Source: Clostridiales bacterium
Lineage (GTDB): Bacteria; Bacillota; Clostridia; Oscillospirales; Oscillospiraceae
Direction: 5' to 3'
NCBI GenBank assembly: GCA_902363045.1
Contig: CABIYX010000017.1
Span: 22,975 to 70,355, forward strand
DNA: 47,381 nucleotides
Part shown: one piece after another, positions 15,929-24,965 of the stretch
Layout of the letters: each line of letters opens with the position of its first letter
Numbering within the stretch: position 1 is the first letter of the stretch
Translations under genes and position numbers: made by a program
The notes under the pieces: model-generated
The model's input: the letters and a program-made list of their open reading frames with translations, nothing else
The model's database searches: none
What the model was told of the DNA's origin: nothing

Positions 15929-17128
15929 TCAGCCCCGCTCCCCCACGATCTTCTGATAGTTGGTCCGGTCGGTGTCCCCCTCCGTGCTGACACACAGCAC
16001 CCGGGAGCTCTCGTTCAGCCCCAGGGACCACCGCAGGTCCTCCAGCTTCTCCTCATGCAGGATGGCGGACAGGGCTCCCACGCCCACCGCCCCGGACTCG
16101 CCGGACACCACCGCCGGGTCCCCCGGCTCCGGCCGCCCCAGCAGGCGCATCCCCATGGCGGAGTACTCGTCTGAACAGGACAGGAAGGCCGCCGCGCCGG
16201 GGCGGATGATCTCCCAGCTGATGGTGCACGGCTCGCCGCAGCAGAGCCCGGCCATCATGCTGTTCATCTCCCCGGTGACCGGATGGAGCTTCCCATCCGC
16301 CGCCCGGGCGCTCCGGTACAGGCAGTCCGCCCGGTCGGGCTCCACGATGCAGGTGATGGGACAGTCCTTCCCCATACGCGCGGCAAAGCTGCCCAGCATT
16401 GCCCCCGCGAAGCTGCCCACCCCGGCCTGGAGGAACAGGTGGGTAGGCATTTGGCCGCCCATGTCCTCCAGCTGCTGGAACAGCTCCCAGGCGATGGTGG
16501 TGTAGCCCTCCATGATCCAGGCGGGGATCTCCTCATAGCCCGGCCAGGCGGTATCCTGCACCAGGATCCAGCCGTGCTCCTGCCCCATCCGGTTGGCCAG
16601 CCGCACCGCATCATCATAGTTCAGGTCGGTGATCTCCGCCTGGGCCCCCTGGGCACGGATGTTGTCCAGCCGCTCCTGTGCGCTGCCCTTGGGCATATAG
16701 ACCACCGATTTGTGGCCCAGCTGCCGGGCCGCCCAGGCCACGCCCCGTCCGTGGTTTCCGTCCGTGGCGGTGACAAAGGTGAGCTCACCCAGCTTCTCCC
16801 GGACCTCCGGCGCCATCAGGGCCTCAAAGGTGAGCTTCTCCTCCGGCCAGCCCAGGCGCTGCCCCAGGCAGCGGGCCATGGCATAGCTGCCGCCCAGCGC
16901 CTTGAAGGCGTTCAGACCGAACCGCTTGGACTCGTCCTTCACCAGCACCTGAGTCACGCCCAGCTTTCTGGCCAGATGGTCCAGCGAGACCAGGGGCGTG
17001 GGCGCATAGCCCGGGATGGTCTTATGAAAGCGGCTGGCCCGCTCCAGCGCTCCGCCGCCGGTCAGGGAGAGGGCCGTGTCCGGGATCTCCCCCTTTTGGT
17101 TGATATAGTACTTCAGCTCCATGCTCAT
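15929..17128 (-). CDS. dpaL: Diaminopropionate ammonia-lyase
   Basis: PLP-dependent fold-type II enzyme that converts 2,3-diaminopropionate to pyruvate and two ammonia. It is 399 aa, close to E. coli YgeX. The PLP lysine is Lys76 in KDESKRFGLNAFKALGGSYA, and the ATDGNHGRGVAWAA loop near residue 125 binds the cofactor. QAGVGSFAGAM and CVSTEGDTD at the C-terminus also match. It overlaps the upstream cyclase gene as ATGA at 17125-17128, so the two are co-translated. The pairing suggests a catabolic route in which the cyclase-fold hydrolase acts on a related amide; that is inference. Confidence 0.92.
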   Translation of the reverse strand: MSMELKYYINQKGEIPDTALSLTGGGALERASRFHKTIPGYAPTPLVSLDHLARKLGVTQVLVKDESKRFGLNAFKALGGSYAMARCLGQRLGWPEEKLTFEALMAPEVREKLGELTFVTATDGNHGRGVAWAARQLGHKSVVYMPKGSAQERLDNIRAQGAQAEITDLNYDDAVRLANRMGQEHGWILVQDTAWPGYEEIPAWIMEGYTTIAWELFQQLEDMGGQMPTHLFLQAGVGSFAGAMLGSFAARMGKDCPITCIVEPDRADCLYRSARAADGKLHPVTGEMNSMMAGLCCGEPCTISWEIIRPGAAAFLSCSDEYSAMGMRLLGRPEPGDPAVVSGESGAVGVGALSAILHEEKLEDLRWSLGLNESSRVLCVSTEGDTDRTNYQKIVGERG

Positions 17129-17778
17129 TCCTCCCCGTCCAGGACCGCCACCGCCCGAATGGGGGAGCCGTCCGCGTCCTGATACCGCAGGGGCAGGGCA
17201 AACAGCGTGAACAGCCCATCCCCGATCTGATCCAAATTAGCCAGATTCTCCATGACCACGATCTCATGGTCCTGGAATAAGCGCCGGTGGATGCTCAGAT
17301 GGGCGTCCGCAATAGGATCCACCCCGATGGTGTCCAATCCCACGCCCTTTTTTCCGCTTTGGAGCAGGTAGTCCACGATGTCCGAATCGATACAGGGATA
17401 GTCGCCGAAATAGCGCTCTGTCCCCCAGTATCTGCCCCACCCGGTATGAAACAGCAGAAATTCCGCCCGGTCAGCTAGAGGCCGCACCCGCTCCACCGCG
17501 GAGAAGGGGATTCTCTCCCCCTCCCTCAGCTCCGGACAGTGGATCACCAGCGCCCGGCCGATGAACTGCTCCACTGGAAACCGGTCCAGCGTGGTCCGCC
17601 CCGCAAACAGATGGGCCGGTGGATCCATGTGGGTCCCGGTATGGGAGTACATGGTCAGCAGGGTCTCTTGAAATCCATCCCGGTCATAGGTGTTGGCCGG
17701 CTGGAGCCTGGGTGGCTCTGTGCCGGGGTAGACCGGCATTTCCCGGGAGATCAGGTGTGTCAGGTCAATACATCTCAT
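17125..17778 (-). CDS. Cyclase-family metal-dependent hydrolase (kynurenine formamidase-like)
   Basis: Member of the cyclase/KynB family of zinc or manganese hydrolases, 217 aa. Metal ligands are in HTGTHMDPPAH (residues about 46-56), with supporting DLTHLISREMPVYPG at the N-terminus, GVGLDTIGVDP and HRRLFQDHEIVVMENLANL. Substrates in this family include N-formylkynurenine and cyclic amides. Here the coupling to diaminopropionate ammonia-lyase, with no tryptophan catabolism genes nearby, argues for another substrate. GGAGGAG precedes the start. First gene of a two-gene operon. Confidence 0.88.
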   Translation of the reverse strand: MRCIDLTHLISREMPVYPGTEPPRLQPANTYDRDGFQETLLTMYSHTGTHMDPPAHLFAGRTTLDRFPVEQFIGRALVIHCPELREGERIPFSAVERVRPLADRAEFLLFHTGWGRYWGTERYFGDYPCIDSDIVDYLLQSGKKGVGLDTIGVDPIADAHLSIHRRLFQDHEIVVMENLANLDQIGDGLFTLFALPLRYQDADGSPIRAVAVLDGEE

Positions 17779-17811
17779 GGTATCTCCTCCATTTCTTTGC
17801 CCGACACTTTG

Positions 17812-17820
17812 ATTATATCA
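17812..17820 (-). promoter_or_regulatory. Promoter of the cyclase-dpaL operon
   Basis: Minus-strand TGATATAAT, an extended -10 with perfect hexamer, about 35 nt before the start codon. No clear -35 box. Confidence 0.6.
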
Positions 17821-17851
17821 TATCCCCGGCCCGGGCACCACCTAATTCTAC

Positions 17852-17881
17852 AAAAATACTGTGCCGAGGCACAGCATTTTT
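17852..17881 (-). terminator. Terminator of dnaE
   Basis: CTGTGC/GCACAG stem with a 4-nt loop, flanked by A5 and T5 on both strands; 14 nt after the dnaE stop. Confidence 0.88.
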
Positions 17882-17894
17882 GTTATGGTGCACA

Positions 17895-20800
17895 CTATTT
17901 GACCACCACGTTTTCCCCGCCCAGACGCTCCTTCAGGTCCTCCACCAGGGCGGGGTGGATCTGGCACCGGGTGCCCACCCGCTTTTTGCAGTCCTCGAAA
18001 TAGAGCACCGCCTGGCTCTCTCCCGGGAAGAAGGACAGAGCCAGCTTCACCTTTCTCAGCCGCGGGTCCTCCCGGCAGGGCAGGCGGAGGTACAGCCGCT
18101 GGCCGGCGGGCCGCTCCTTCCCATCCAGCTCCCCCATGGGACGGATGGTGTCCACCATAAGCTGGGGCTCCTTCTCGTCCCGCACGGAGATCTTTCCTGT
18201 GACCAGGATGGCGCTGTTCTCCCGGATGTAGCCCCCGCTCTCGTTGAGCACCCGGGAGAAGCACAGCAGCTCCATGGAGGCGGTGTCATCCTCCAGGTTC
18301 ACATAGGCCATCAGGGTGTTGTTCCGGGTGGTGCGGGTCTTGTAGGTGGAGATCACCCCGGCCACAGCGACCTGCTCCCCGTCCCGGTAACGGGCAGGGC
18401 CGTCCTCCCGGCTGAAATCGCTCAGAATGGAGCCGATGGTCACCGCCCCCGCCGCCCGGGCGGCCTCCCGATAAGTGTCCATGGGGTGCCCGGACAGGTA
18501 CAGGCCGGTGACCTCCTTCTCCATCGTCATCCGCTCCTCCGGACTGTATTCCGGGATGTCCGGCAGATGGAGGGCGGGCAGGGCGGCCTGCTCCTCCGCC
18601 CCTCCCATTCCGAACAGATCCAGCTGCCCCTCCAGGTTCCGCTTCCGGCTGGCAGCGATGCCGTCCAGCACCTGTCCAAAGACCTCCATCAGCTGGGAGC
18701 GCCGGCAGCCCATTCGGTCGAAGGAGCCGGACTTGATCAGACTCTCCAGCACCCGCCGGTTCAGGTCCCGGTCGAACATCCGGTCGCAGAAGTCCATAAA
18801 ATCTGTAAAGGGCCCGCCCTTGCTCCGTTCCTCCAGAAGGCCGTTGATCACGTTGCGGCCCACCCCCTTCAGGGCCACCAGGCCGAAGCGGATCCCCCCC
18901 TCCGAGACGGTGAAGTCCGCCTGGGACTCATTCACGTCCGGGGGCAGCAGCTCGATCCCGCACTCCCTGCATTCAGCGATGTACTCCGCCACCTTCTCGC
19001 TGGAGTCCAGCACGGAGGTGAGCAGGGCGGCCATATACTCCCTGGGGTGGTGGTATTTGAACCACGCCGTTTGATAGGCCACCACGGCATAGCACACGGC
19101 ATGGGCCTTGTTAAAGGCGTACTCGGCGAAGGCGTCGATCTCCTCATAGATGGCCTTGGCGGCGTCCTCCGGGATGCCGTTGGCGATGCAGCCCACGATC
19201 CCCCGGGACGGGTCCCCATAGATAAAAAACTGCCGCTCCCGCTCGATCTCCTTCCGCTTTTTCTTGCTCATGGCCCGGCGGACCATGTCGGCCTGTCCCA
19301 GGGAGTAGCCCGCCAGCTGCTGGAAGATCTGGAGCACCTGCTCCTGATAGACGATACAGCCGTAGGTATTGGACAGGATAGGCTTGAGGGCCTGGTGCTT
19401 ATAGGTGATTTTTCCCGGGTTCTGCTTGCAGGCGATGAACCGGGGGATGGAGTCCATGGGGCCGGGGCGGTACAGAGCAATGATGGCGGTGATGTCCTCA
19501 ATGGTCTGGGGCTTCAGACCCACACACACGCCGGTCATGCCGGCGGACTCCATCTGGAACACGCCCGAGGTCTTTCCCTCCCCAAGCATGGCCATCACGG
19601 CCGGATCATTGTCCTGAATATCGGCAAGGGTAAAGTCAGGCTCCTTTTCACGCACCATGCGGACCGCGTCGTCCAGGATCGTCAGGTTCCGCAGGCCCAG
19701 GAAGTCCATTTTCAGCAGACCCAGCTCTTCCAGGGTGGTCATGATGTACTGGGTGACGGGCAGGCCGTCATTGGTCGCCAGCGGCACATAGTCCACCACC
19801 GGACGGTTGGTGATGACCACGCCGGCGGCGTGGGTGGAGGTGTTCCGGGGCATCCCCTCGATGGCCTGGGCGGTGTCGATGAGCTTGCGCACCTGGGGAT
19901 CCCCGTCGTAGGAATCCTTCAGCTGCTTGGACAGCTTCAGCGCGTCCTCCAGGGTGATATGGAGGGCCCCCGGGCCGCTGGGGATTTGCTTGGCAATGGC
20001 GTCCACATCGGCATAGGGCATATTCAGCACCCGGCCCACGTCCCGCACCGCGCCGCGGGCCGCCATGGTGCCGAAGGTGACGATCTGGGCCACATGATCG
20101 CTGCCGTATTTTCTGTTTACATAGTCAATGACCTCCTGCCGCCTGCGGATGCAGAAGTCGATGTCAATATCAGGCATGGAGACCCGGTCCGGGTTCAGGA
20201 ACCGCTCGAAGTACAGGCCGTACTTCATGGGGTCCAGGTCGGTGATGTTCAGGCAGTAGGACACCATAGAGCCCGCCGCCGAGCCGCGCCCCGGACCTAC
20301 CGGGATCCCGTTCCCCTTGGCGTATGCGATGAAGTCGGACACAATGAGGAAGTAGTCCACAAAGCCCATCTTCCGGATCATACCCATCTCATATTCCAGT
20401 TGCTTCCGGTACTGCTCCGGCTGCTCCGGATACCGCCGGGCGAAGCCCTTCCAGCACAGATCCCGGAAGTAGGCCTCCCCGTCGTCATAGCCCTCCGGCA
20501 GCTGGAAGTGGGGCAGATGGTATTTGCCGAACTCAAATTCCACATTGCAAAGCTCCGCGATGCGGGCGGTGTTCTCCAGCGCCTCGGGGGCATTGGGGAA
20601 GAGCTCCGCCATCTCCGCCTCGCTCTTGACATAGAACTCCTGGGTCTCAAACTTCATCCGCCCGGGATCATCCAGCGTCTTGCCCATCTGAATGCACATG
20701 AGGATGTCCTGCATCTCTGCATCCTCCCGCCGGAGGTAGTGGGCATCGTTGGTGGCGATCAGGGGGATGCCCGTCTCCTCATGGAGGCGCAGCAGCCCCC

Positions 20801-21365
20801 CGTTCACCTGCCGCTGGACCGGGATGCCGTGGTCCTGGAGCTCCAGATAGTAGCCGTCCTCCCCAAACAGCTCCCGCATCTCCAGGGCTGCCTCCTTCGC
20901 CTTCTCGTAGTCCCCCGCCATCAGCAGCTTGGGGACCTCTCCGCCCAGGCAGGCAGAGCAGGCGATCAGGCCGCCGCAGTGCTCCCGCAGCAGGTCCATG
21001 TCAATGCGGGGCTTGATATAAAAGCCCTCCAAAAACGCCTGTGAGACCATATAGGACAGGTTGCGGTAGCCCTCCTCGTTCCGGCACAGGAGCACCAGAT
21101 GGGAGAAGGCGGCGTCAAACTCGTGGACCTTCTGAAAGCGGGTGCGGCCCCGGGGGGCCACATAGACCTCACAGCCGATGATGGGCTTGACCCCCGCCTC
21201 CCGGCAGGCCCGGTAAAAGTCGATCACCCCGTACATCACACCGTGGTCTGTGATGGCCACCGCGTCCTGGCCCAGCTCCTTCACCCGCTCCACCAGCTTT
21301 TTGATCCGGCAGGCTCCGTCCAGAAGGGAAAATTCGGTATGCAGATGCAGATGGACAAAGGACAT
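17895..21365 (-). CDS. dnaE: DNA polymerase III alpha subunit, DnaE type
   Basis: Replicative or lagging-strand family C polymerase, 1156 aa. Domains in order: PHP (starting MSFVHLHLHTEFSLLDGA, residues 1-280), polymerase palm with catalytic acidic PDIDIDFC near residue 395, the RGAVRDVGRVLN finger region, helix-hairpin-helix (GLVALKGVGRNVINGL, about 825), and OB-fold (VAVAGVISTYKTRTTRN, about 1000). It has no exonuclease insertion, so it is not PolC; Clostridia usually carry both. AAGGAG lies upstream of 21365. It is the last gene of the murB-rapZ-yvcK-whiA-vanZ-dnaE series. Confidence 0.97.
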   Translation of the reverse strand: MSFVHLHLHTEFSLLDGACRIKKLVERVKELGQDAVAITDHGVMYGVIDFYRACREAGVKPIIGCEVYVAPRGRTRFQKVHEFDAAFSHLVLLCRNEEGYRNLSYMVSQAFLEGFYIKPRIDMDLLREHCGGLIACSACLGGEVPKLLMAGDYEKAKEAALEMRELFGEDGYYLELQDHGIPVQRQVNGGLLRLHEETGIPLIATNDAHYLRREDAEMQDILMCIQMGKTLDDPGRMKFETQEFYVKSEAEMAELFPNAPEALENTARIAELCNVEFEFGKYHLPHFQLPEGYDDGEAYFRDLCWKGFARRYPEQPEQYRKQLEYEMGMIRKMGFVDYFLIVSDFIAYAKGNGIPVGPGRGSAAGSMVSYCLNITDLDPMKYGLYFERFLNPDRVSMPDIDIDFCIRRRQEVIDYVNRKYGSDHVAQIVTFGTMAARGAVRDVGRVLNMPYADVDAIAKQIPSGPGALHITLEDALKLSKQLKDSYDGDPQVRKLIDTAQAIEGMPRNTSTHAAGVVITNRPVVDYVPLATNDGLPVTQYIMTTLEELGLLKMDFLGLRNLTILDDAVRMVREKEPDFTLADIQDNDPAVMAMLGEGKTSGVFQMESAGMTGVCVGLKPQTIEDITAIIALYRPGPMDSIPRFIACKQNPGKITYKHQALKPILSNTYGCIVYQEQVLQIFQQLAGYSLGQADMVRRAMSKKKRKEIERERQFFIYGDPSRGIVGCIANGIPEDAAKAIYEEIDAFAEYAFNKAHAVCYAVVAYQTAWFKYHHPREYMAALLTSVLDSSEKVAEYIAECRECGIELLPPDVNESQADFTVSEGGIRFGLVALKGVGRNVINGLLEERSKGGPFTDFMDFCDRMFDRDLNRRVLESLIKSGSFDRMGCRRSQLMEVFGQVLDGIAASRKRNLEGQLDLFGMGGAEEQAALPALHLPDIPEYSPEERMTMEKEVTGLYLSGHPMDTYREAARAAGAVTIGSILSDFSREDGPARYRDGEQVAVAGVISTYKTRTTRNNTLMAYVNLEDDTASMELLCFSRVLNESGGYIRENSAILVTGKISVRDEKEPQLMVDTIRPMGELDGKERPAGQRLYLRLPCREDPRLRKVKLALSFFPGESQAVLYFEDCKKRVGTRCQIHPALVEDLKERLGGENVVVK

Positions 21366-21442
21366 GGTGCAGTTCTCCTTCCCGCGCAGCGGCGGACGCC
21401 GCCTGTCTCTATAAAGGTATATTCCTGTTTATTCCTTGAGAT

Positions 21443-22057
21443 TCAACTGTTTTGCCGCCATCCGGCCGCCAGCTGGCACAGCCGCACCAGAAAATACCCC
21501 AGGGCGGCCCCCAGAAAATTCAAAATGGAGTCGTCCACGTCGGCGGCCCCGGTGGCTGTGACCCACTGGAGCCACTCCACCCCCACCGCGGTCAGGGCAC
21601 ACAGGGGCAGGCAGGTCCAGAAATGGCACATGGACCGGAACAGCAGGGGCAGCAGCACCCCCAGGGGGACCATGATGACCGCATTGCCCAGCAGATTCAT
21701 GATGCTCACCGGGCTGCCGGTATTCCGGTAGAACCGCACATAGTTCCGAATGGTGTGGAAGGGCTCCAGATTGACGCTGCCGCCCCACACCCGGTCCAGC
21801 TGGAACAGCCCTCCGAAAAAGAGGAGGACGGACAGAATGGCCAGATAATAGAGGAACAGGGCCCACAGCGCCCCCCGAAGATAGCGGGCTCCCGCCTCCC
21901 GGGGCAGGGACCGGAGCCGCAGGGCCACCCCTGTCCCCGCCAAAAGCACGGTGACCGCCGGGGCTGCTGTCTGGAGGAACAGGTCCAGATGGTCGCCCAA
22001 AAGCAGCCACATCAGATTGACCAGTCCAGCCGCGAAATAGCAAAGGATGTGAAGCAT
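21443..22057 (-). CDS. VanZ-family membrane protein
   Basis: A 204-residue membrane protein with five or six hydrophobic segments. The VanZ-like family pattern is SVNLEPFHTIRNYVRFYRN, NLLGNAVIMVPLGVLLPLL, and the C-terminal DVDDSILNFLGAALGYFLV. VanZ confers low-level teicoplanin resistance in enterococci; most homologues have no assigned role, and nothing here ties this one to resistance. It starts 6 nt after whiA with TTAAGGAG upstream, so it belongs to the whiA transcript. Confidence 0.88.
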   Translation of the reverse strand: MLHILCYFAAGLVNLMWLLLGDHLDLFLQTAAPAVTVLLAGTGVALRLRSLPREAGARYLRGALWALFLYYLAILSVLLFFGGLFQLDRVWGGSVNLEPFHTIRNYVRFYRNTGSPVSIMNLLGNAVIMVPLGVLLPLLFRSMCHFWTCLPLCALTAVGVEWLQWVTATGAADVDDSILNFLGAALGYFLVRLCQLAAGWRQNS

Positions 22058-22063
22058 TTCTCC

Positions 22064-22963
22064 TTAATCCTTCTCCAATTGGCTGCCCAACTCCACCAGC
22101 TTCCTCAGCCGGTGGTTCAGAGCGGATTTTGTCACTGGGGGGCTGCACTGCTCCGCCAGCTGGGACAGGGTATCCTCCGGGTGGGCCGCCCGGAGCCGCG
22201 CCGCCTCCTGGAGCTTGTCCGGGAGGGTCTCCAGCCTGCCGGAGCGCTCCAACCGGCGGATGGCCTCCAGCTGACCCTGGGCGGCCTCCACCACCTTGTC
22301 CAGATTGGCGGCGTCGCAGTTCACCCGGCGGTTCACGCTCCCCCGGAGGTCCTTCTCCAGCTTGGCCGTCATCACGTCCATGGCGGCCACCGGTGCGCCG
22401 ATGGACGTGAGGAAGTCCTCGATATACTCGCTCTGCTTGAAATAGATCACGGAGTTTCCCTTCCGGTCGGCGTCCTTGGGGGCGAACTCCTCCTCCCGCA
22501 GCAGGGCCAGCATCTCCCGGCTGACACTGCGGTGGGATGTAGCCAATTCCAGATGATAACCCTTTCTGGGATCGGTCACCGAGCCGCCGGACAGGAAGGC
22601 CCCCCGGAAGAAGGCCGCCCGGCAGCAGGGCTCCTCCAGCGCCGCGAAATTGATGTGCAGCGCCAGAGCCTCCGGATCCACCCCATAGGTCTGATGGATC
22701 AGCCGCAGCTTGTCCGGCGCCTGGATGGAAAATACCCGCTTGCCCTCCCCCTCCGGAAGCCGGTCGAAGGACAGGCGGAACGCCTTCCGGAACAGGGCGG
22801 GCAGCCGCTGGGCAAAGGCCTCGTGCTCCGTAACGATGCGTATTTCTCCGCCGCAGAAGGTATTGCAGTAGAGCAGAACCCCGTATGCCTCCGCCTGGGC
22901 GCAGCATTTCCGGCTCAGTCCCGCCCGGCACAGCTCATTTTTTACCTCTCCGCCAAAGGTCAT
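22064..22963 (-). CDS. whiA: DNA-binding protein WhiA
   Basis: WhiA homologue, 299 aa: an N-terminal degenerate LAGLIDADG homing-endonuclease fold (residues about 1-215) and a C-terminal helix-turn-helix (LSQLAEQCSPPVTKSALNHRLRKLVELG). In Bacillus it influences division and chromosome segregation, in Streptomyces sporulation. The GAFLSGGSVTDPRKGYHLE stretch is diagnostic. I start at MTFGGEVKNELC (22963), 4 nt after the yvcK stop, with GAGGAG upstream; extension to 23074 runs into yvcK in another frame. Confidence 0.96.
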   Translation of the reverse strand: MTFGGEVKNELCRAGLSRKCCAQAEAYGVLLYCNTFCGGEIRIVTEHEAFAQRLPALFRKAFRLSFDRLPEGEGKRVFSIQAPDKLRLIHQTYGVDPEALALHINFAALEEPCCRAAFFRGAFLSGGSVTDPRKGYHLELATSHRSVSREMLALLREEEFAPKDADRKGNSVIYFKQSEYIEDFLTSIGAPVAAMDVMTAKLEKDLRGSVNRRVNCDAANLDKVVEAAQGQLEAIRRLERSGRLETLPDKLQEAARLRAAHPEDTLSQLAEQCSPPVTKSALNHRLRKLVELGSQLEKD

Positions 22964-22967
22964 GCCC

Positions 22968-24008
22968 TCACTCCTCAATGATATAGCGTTCCTTCCCCCG
23001 GAAGATCCGCACCGCCCGCTGGCGGTAGATCTCCAGCACCGCCGCCGCCAGCTTGTCCGGGTCATGCCGGGCAAAGTTGCCTCCCTCCGAGGCCACCGGC
23101 CGCTCCACCAGCTCCAGGCCCATGGCGGCGATCCGCTCCCGGTCCACCGCCAGAGGGGCGGCGTCCTCCGCCCGGTATCGCTCCACCAGGCCCGCCTGGA
23201 CCGGAGCCGAGTTGGCCAGGCACAGGTCCACCAGGCCGGGGGCCCCGTGGTTCATCAGCGCCTCCAGATGGTCGCCGGCGGTGTAGCCCTCCGTCTCCCC
23301 GTCCTGGGTCATAATGTTGCACACATAGAGCTTCAGGGCGTCCGACTGGACGATGGCCTCCGGCACCCCCTCCACCAGCAGATTGGGGATCACACTGGTG
23401 TAGAGGCTCCCCGGCCCCAGCAGGATCAGGTCCGCCTCCCGGATGGCCTCCAGGGCGGAGGGCAGGGCCCGGGGCCGCTCCGGGATCAGGGTCACATGGT
23501 GGATCCGGCAGTCCTGCTGCTTTTTGAAGTCATAGATCTTGGACTCCCCCACCACCCGGGTGCCGTTCTCAAAGACAGCCTCCAGTTGCACATCGGCGCT
23601 GGTCACCGGGATCACACGGCCGGTAATGGCCAGCACCTGGCTCATCTGAGAGACCGCCTCCTCAAAGGAGCCGGTCACCCCGTTCAGGGCGGCCAGGATC
23701 AGGTTGCCGAAGGACTGTCCGGCCAGCGCCCCCTCGGTGAACCGATAGGTGAGCAGCCGCTGCATGATGGGCTCCACATTGGCCAGGGACTCCATACAGT
23801 GGCGGATGTCCCCCGGTGGGGGCATCCCCATGTCCCGGCGCAGCATCCCGGAGCCGCCGCCGTCGTCCGCTACCGTCACCACCGCAGTGAGGTTCCGGGT
23901 ATAGTTTTTCAGCCCCCGCAGCATGGTGGACAGTCCGGTGCCGCCGCCGATGGCGACGATGCGCGGCCCGCGCTCCCACTGCTGGCTGTTGGGAATGGGT
24001 TCCAGCAT
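22968..24008 (-). CDS. yvcK: Gluconeogenesis factor / cell-shape protein YvcK (CofD-like)
   Basis: CofD-family protein that binds UDP-sugars and is needed for growth on gluconeogenic carbon and correct wall synthesis. 346 aa, with IGGGTGLSTMLRGLK near residue 20, TVADDGGGSGMLRRDMG, PGDIRHC and LGPGSLYTSVIPNLLVEG. The N-terminus reads MLEPIPNSQQWERGPRIVAIGGG. GGAGGAG precedes 24008. It sits between rapZ and whiA, the conserved Firmicutes order. Confidence 0.96.
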   Translation of the reverse strand: MLEPIPNSQQWERGPRIVAIGGGTGLSTMLRGLKNYTRNLTAVVTVADDGGGSGMLRRDMGMPPPGDIRHCMESLANVEPIMQRLLTYRFTEGALAGQSFGNLILAALNGVTGSFEEAVSQMSQVLAITGRVIPVTSADVQLEAVFENGTRVVGESKIYDFKKQQDCRIHHVTLIPERPRALPSALEAIREADLILLGPGSLYTSVIPNLLVEGVPEAIVQSDALKLYVCNIMTQDGETEGYTAGDHLEALMNHGAPGLVDLCLANSAPVQAGLVERYRAEDAAPLAVDRERIAAMGLELVERPVASEGGNFARHDPDKLAAAVLEIYRQRAVRIFRGKERYIIEE

Positions 24009-24030
24009 GGCGTTCTCCTCCTCTCGCCGG

Positions 24031-24891
24031 TCAGATCCGGCCCAGGTCCCGGTGGACCTCCCCCACGGGATAGCCCTCCTGCCGAACGGCCTCCGCCAAG
24101 GCGTGGGCCACCGCCACCGAGCGGTGCCGTCCTCCGGTGCAGCCCACCGCGATGGTCAGCGAGGTCTTTCCCTCCTCCACATACCGGGGCAGAAGATAGG
24201 TGACAAAGTCGGTCAGGCGGCGGAGGAACTCCTGGCTCTGCGGGGCGGACAGGGCATAGTCCCGCACCCCGTCATCCAGGCCGGTGCGGGGCCGCAGCTC
24301 CGCCACATAGTAAGGGTTGGGCAGAAAGCGCACATCAAAGACCAGATCGGCCTCCATGGGGATGCCATGCTTGAAGCCGAAGGAGGTCACCCGCACCTCC
24401 ATGGACCGCTCCGCCGCCCCCCGGGCAAACAGCTGAAGCAGCTTGGCCCGCAGCCCCCGGGCGGTGAGGCCGGAGGTGTCGATGATGTGGGCCGCCCGCT
24501 CCCGCAGCGGGGACAGCATCCGCCGCTCCAGGGCGATGGCCGCCTCCAGCGAGTCGCACTCCTCCGCCAGTGGATGGCTGCGCCGCGTCTCCTTATAGCG
24601 CTGGATGATGACCTCGTCCGTGGCCTCCATAAACAGGATGCTGTACGCGCACTGCATGGCCCGCAGCCCATCCAAAGCCTGGAACAGGCTGTCGAACCTG
24701 GTGCCGCCCCGGATGTCGGTGACCAGCACCACCCGGTCATACTCCCCGTTGCCCCCCATCCCCAGCTCGGCGAACTTAGGGATCAGGGGGGCGGGCAGAT
24801 TATCTACGCAGAAAAAGCCCATGTCCTCCATAATGGATGCGGCGCGGCTCTTTCCCGCGCCGGACAGGCCGGATATGATGACAAATTCCAT
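24031..24891 (-). CDS. rapZ: RNase adapter / nucleotide-binding protein RapZ (YvcJ)
   Basis: P-loop protein of the RapZ/YvcJ family, 286 aa. Walker A is GLSGAGKS (residues 8-15), then DNLPAPLIPKF. The C-terminal domain has GCTGGRHRSVAVAHALAE, which in E. coli binds sRNA and RNase E; the Gram-positive role is less clear (competence, nucleotide signalling). The start MEFVIISGLSGAGKS at 24891 has GAGGTGG upstream. A longer frame to 25146 is Gly/Arg/Pro-rich and overlaps murB, so it is not used. It is 74 nt after murB and 22 nt before yvcK. Confidence 0.96.
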   Translation of the reverse strand: MEFVIISGLSGAGKSRAASIMEDMGFFCVDNLPAPLIPKFAELGMGGNGEYDRVVLVTDIRGGTRFDSLFQALDGLRAMQCAYSILFMEATDEVIIQRYKETRRSHPLAEECDSLEAAIALERRMLSPLRERAAHIIDTSGLTARGLRAKLLQLFARGAAERSMEVRVTSFGFKHGIPMEADLVFDVRFLPNPYYVAELRPRTGLDDGVRDYALSAPQSQEFLRRLTDFVTYLLPRYVEEGKTSLTIAVGCTGGRHRSVAVAHALAEAVRQEGYPVGEVHRDLGRI

Positions 24892-24965
24892 TGGAACCAC
24901 CTCGTCTGCCGCCCGCGGTGCGCCGGACGGCTTTTCTCTCTCTCTTGTTCTGCACACCGCAGGAC

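Noticed and set aside
17619..21044. Very long open frame antisense to dnaE
   Set aside because: Its composition (Leu/His/Gly/Val-rich without domains) is typical for the reverse of a GC-rich gene; dnaE is clearly real.
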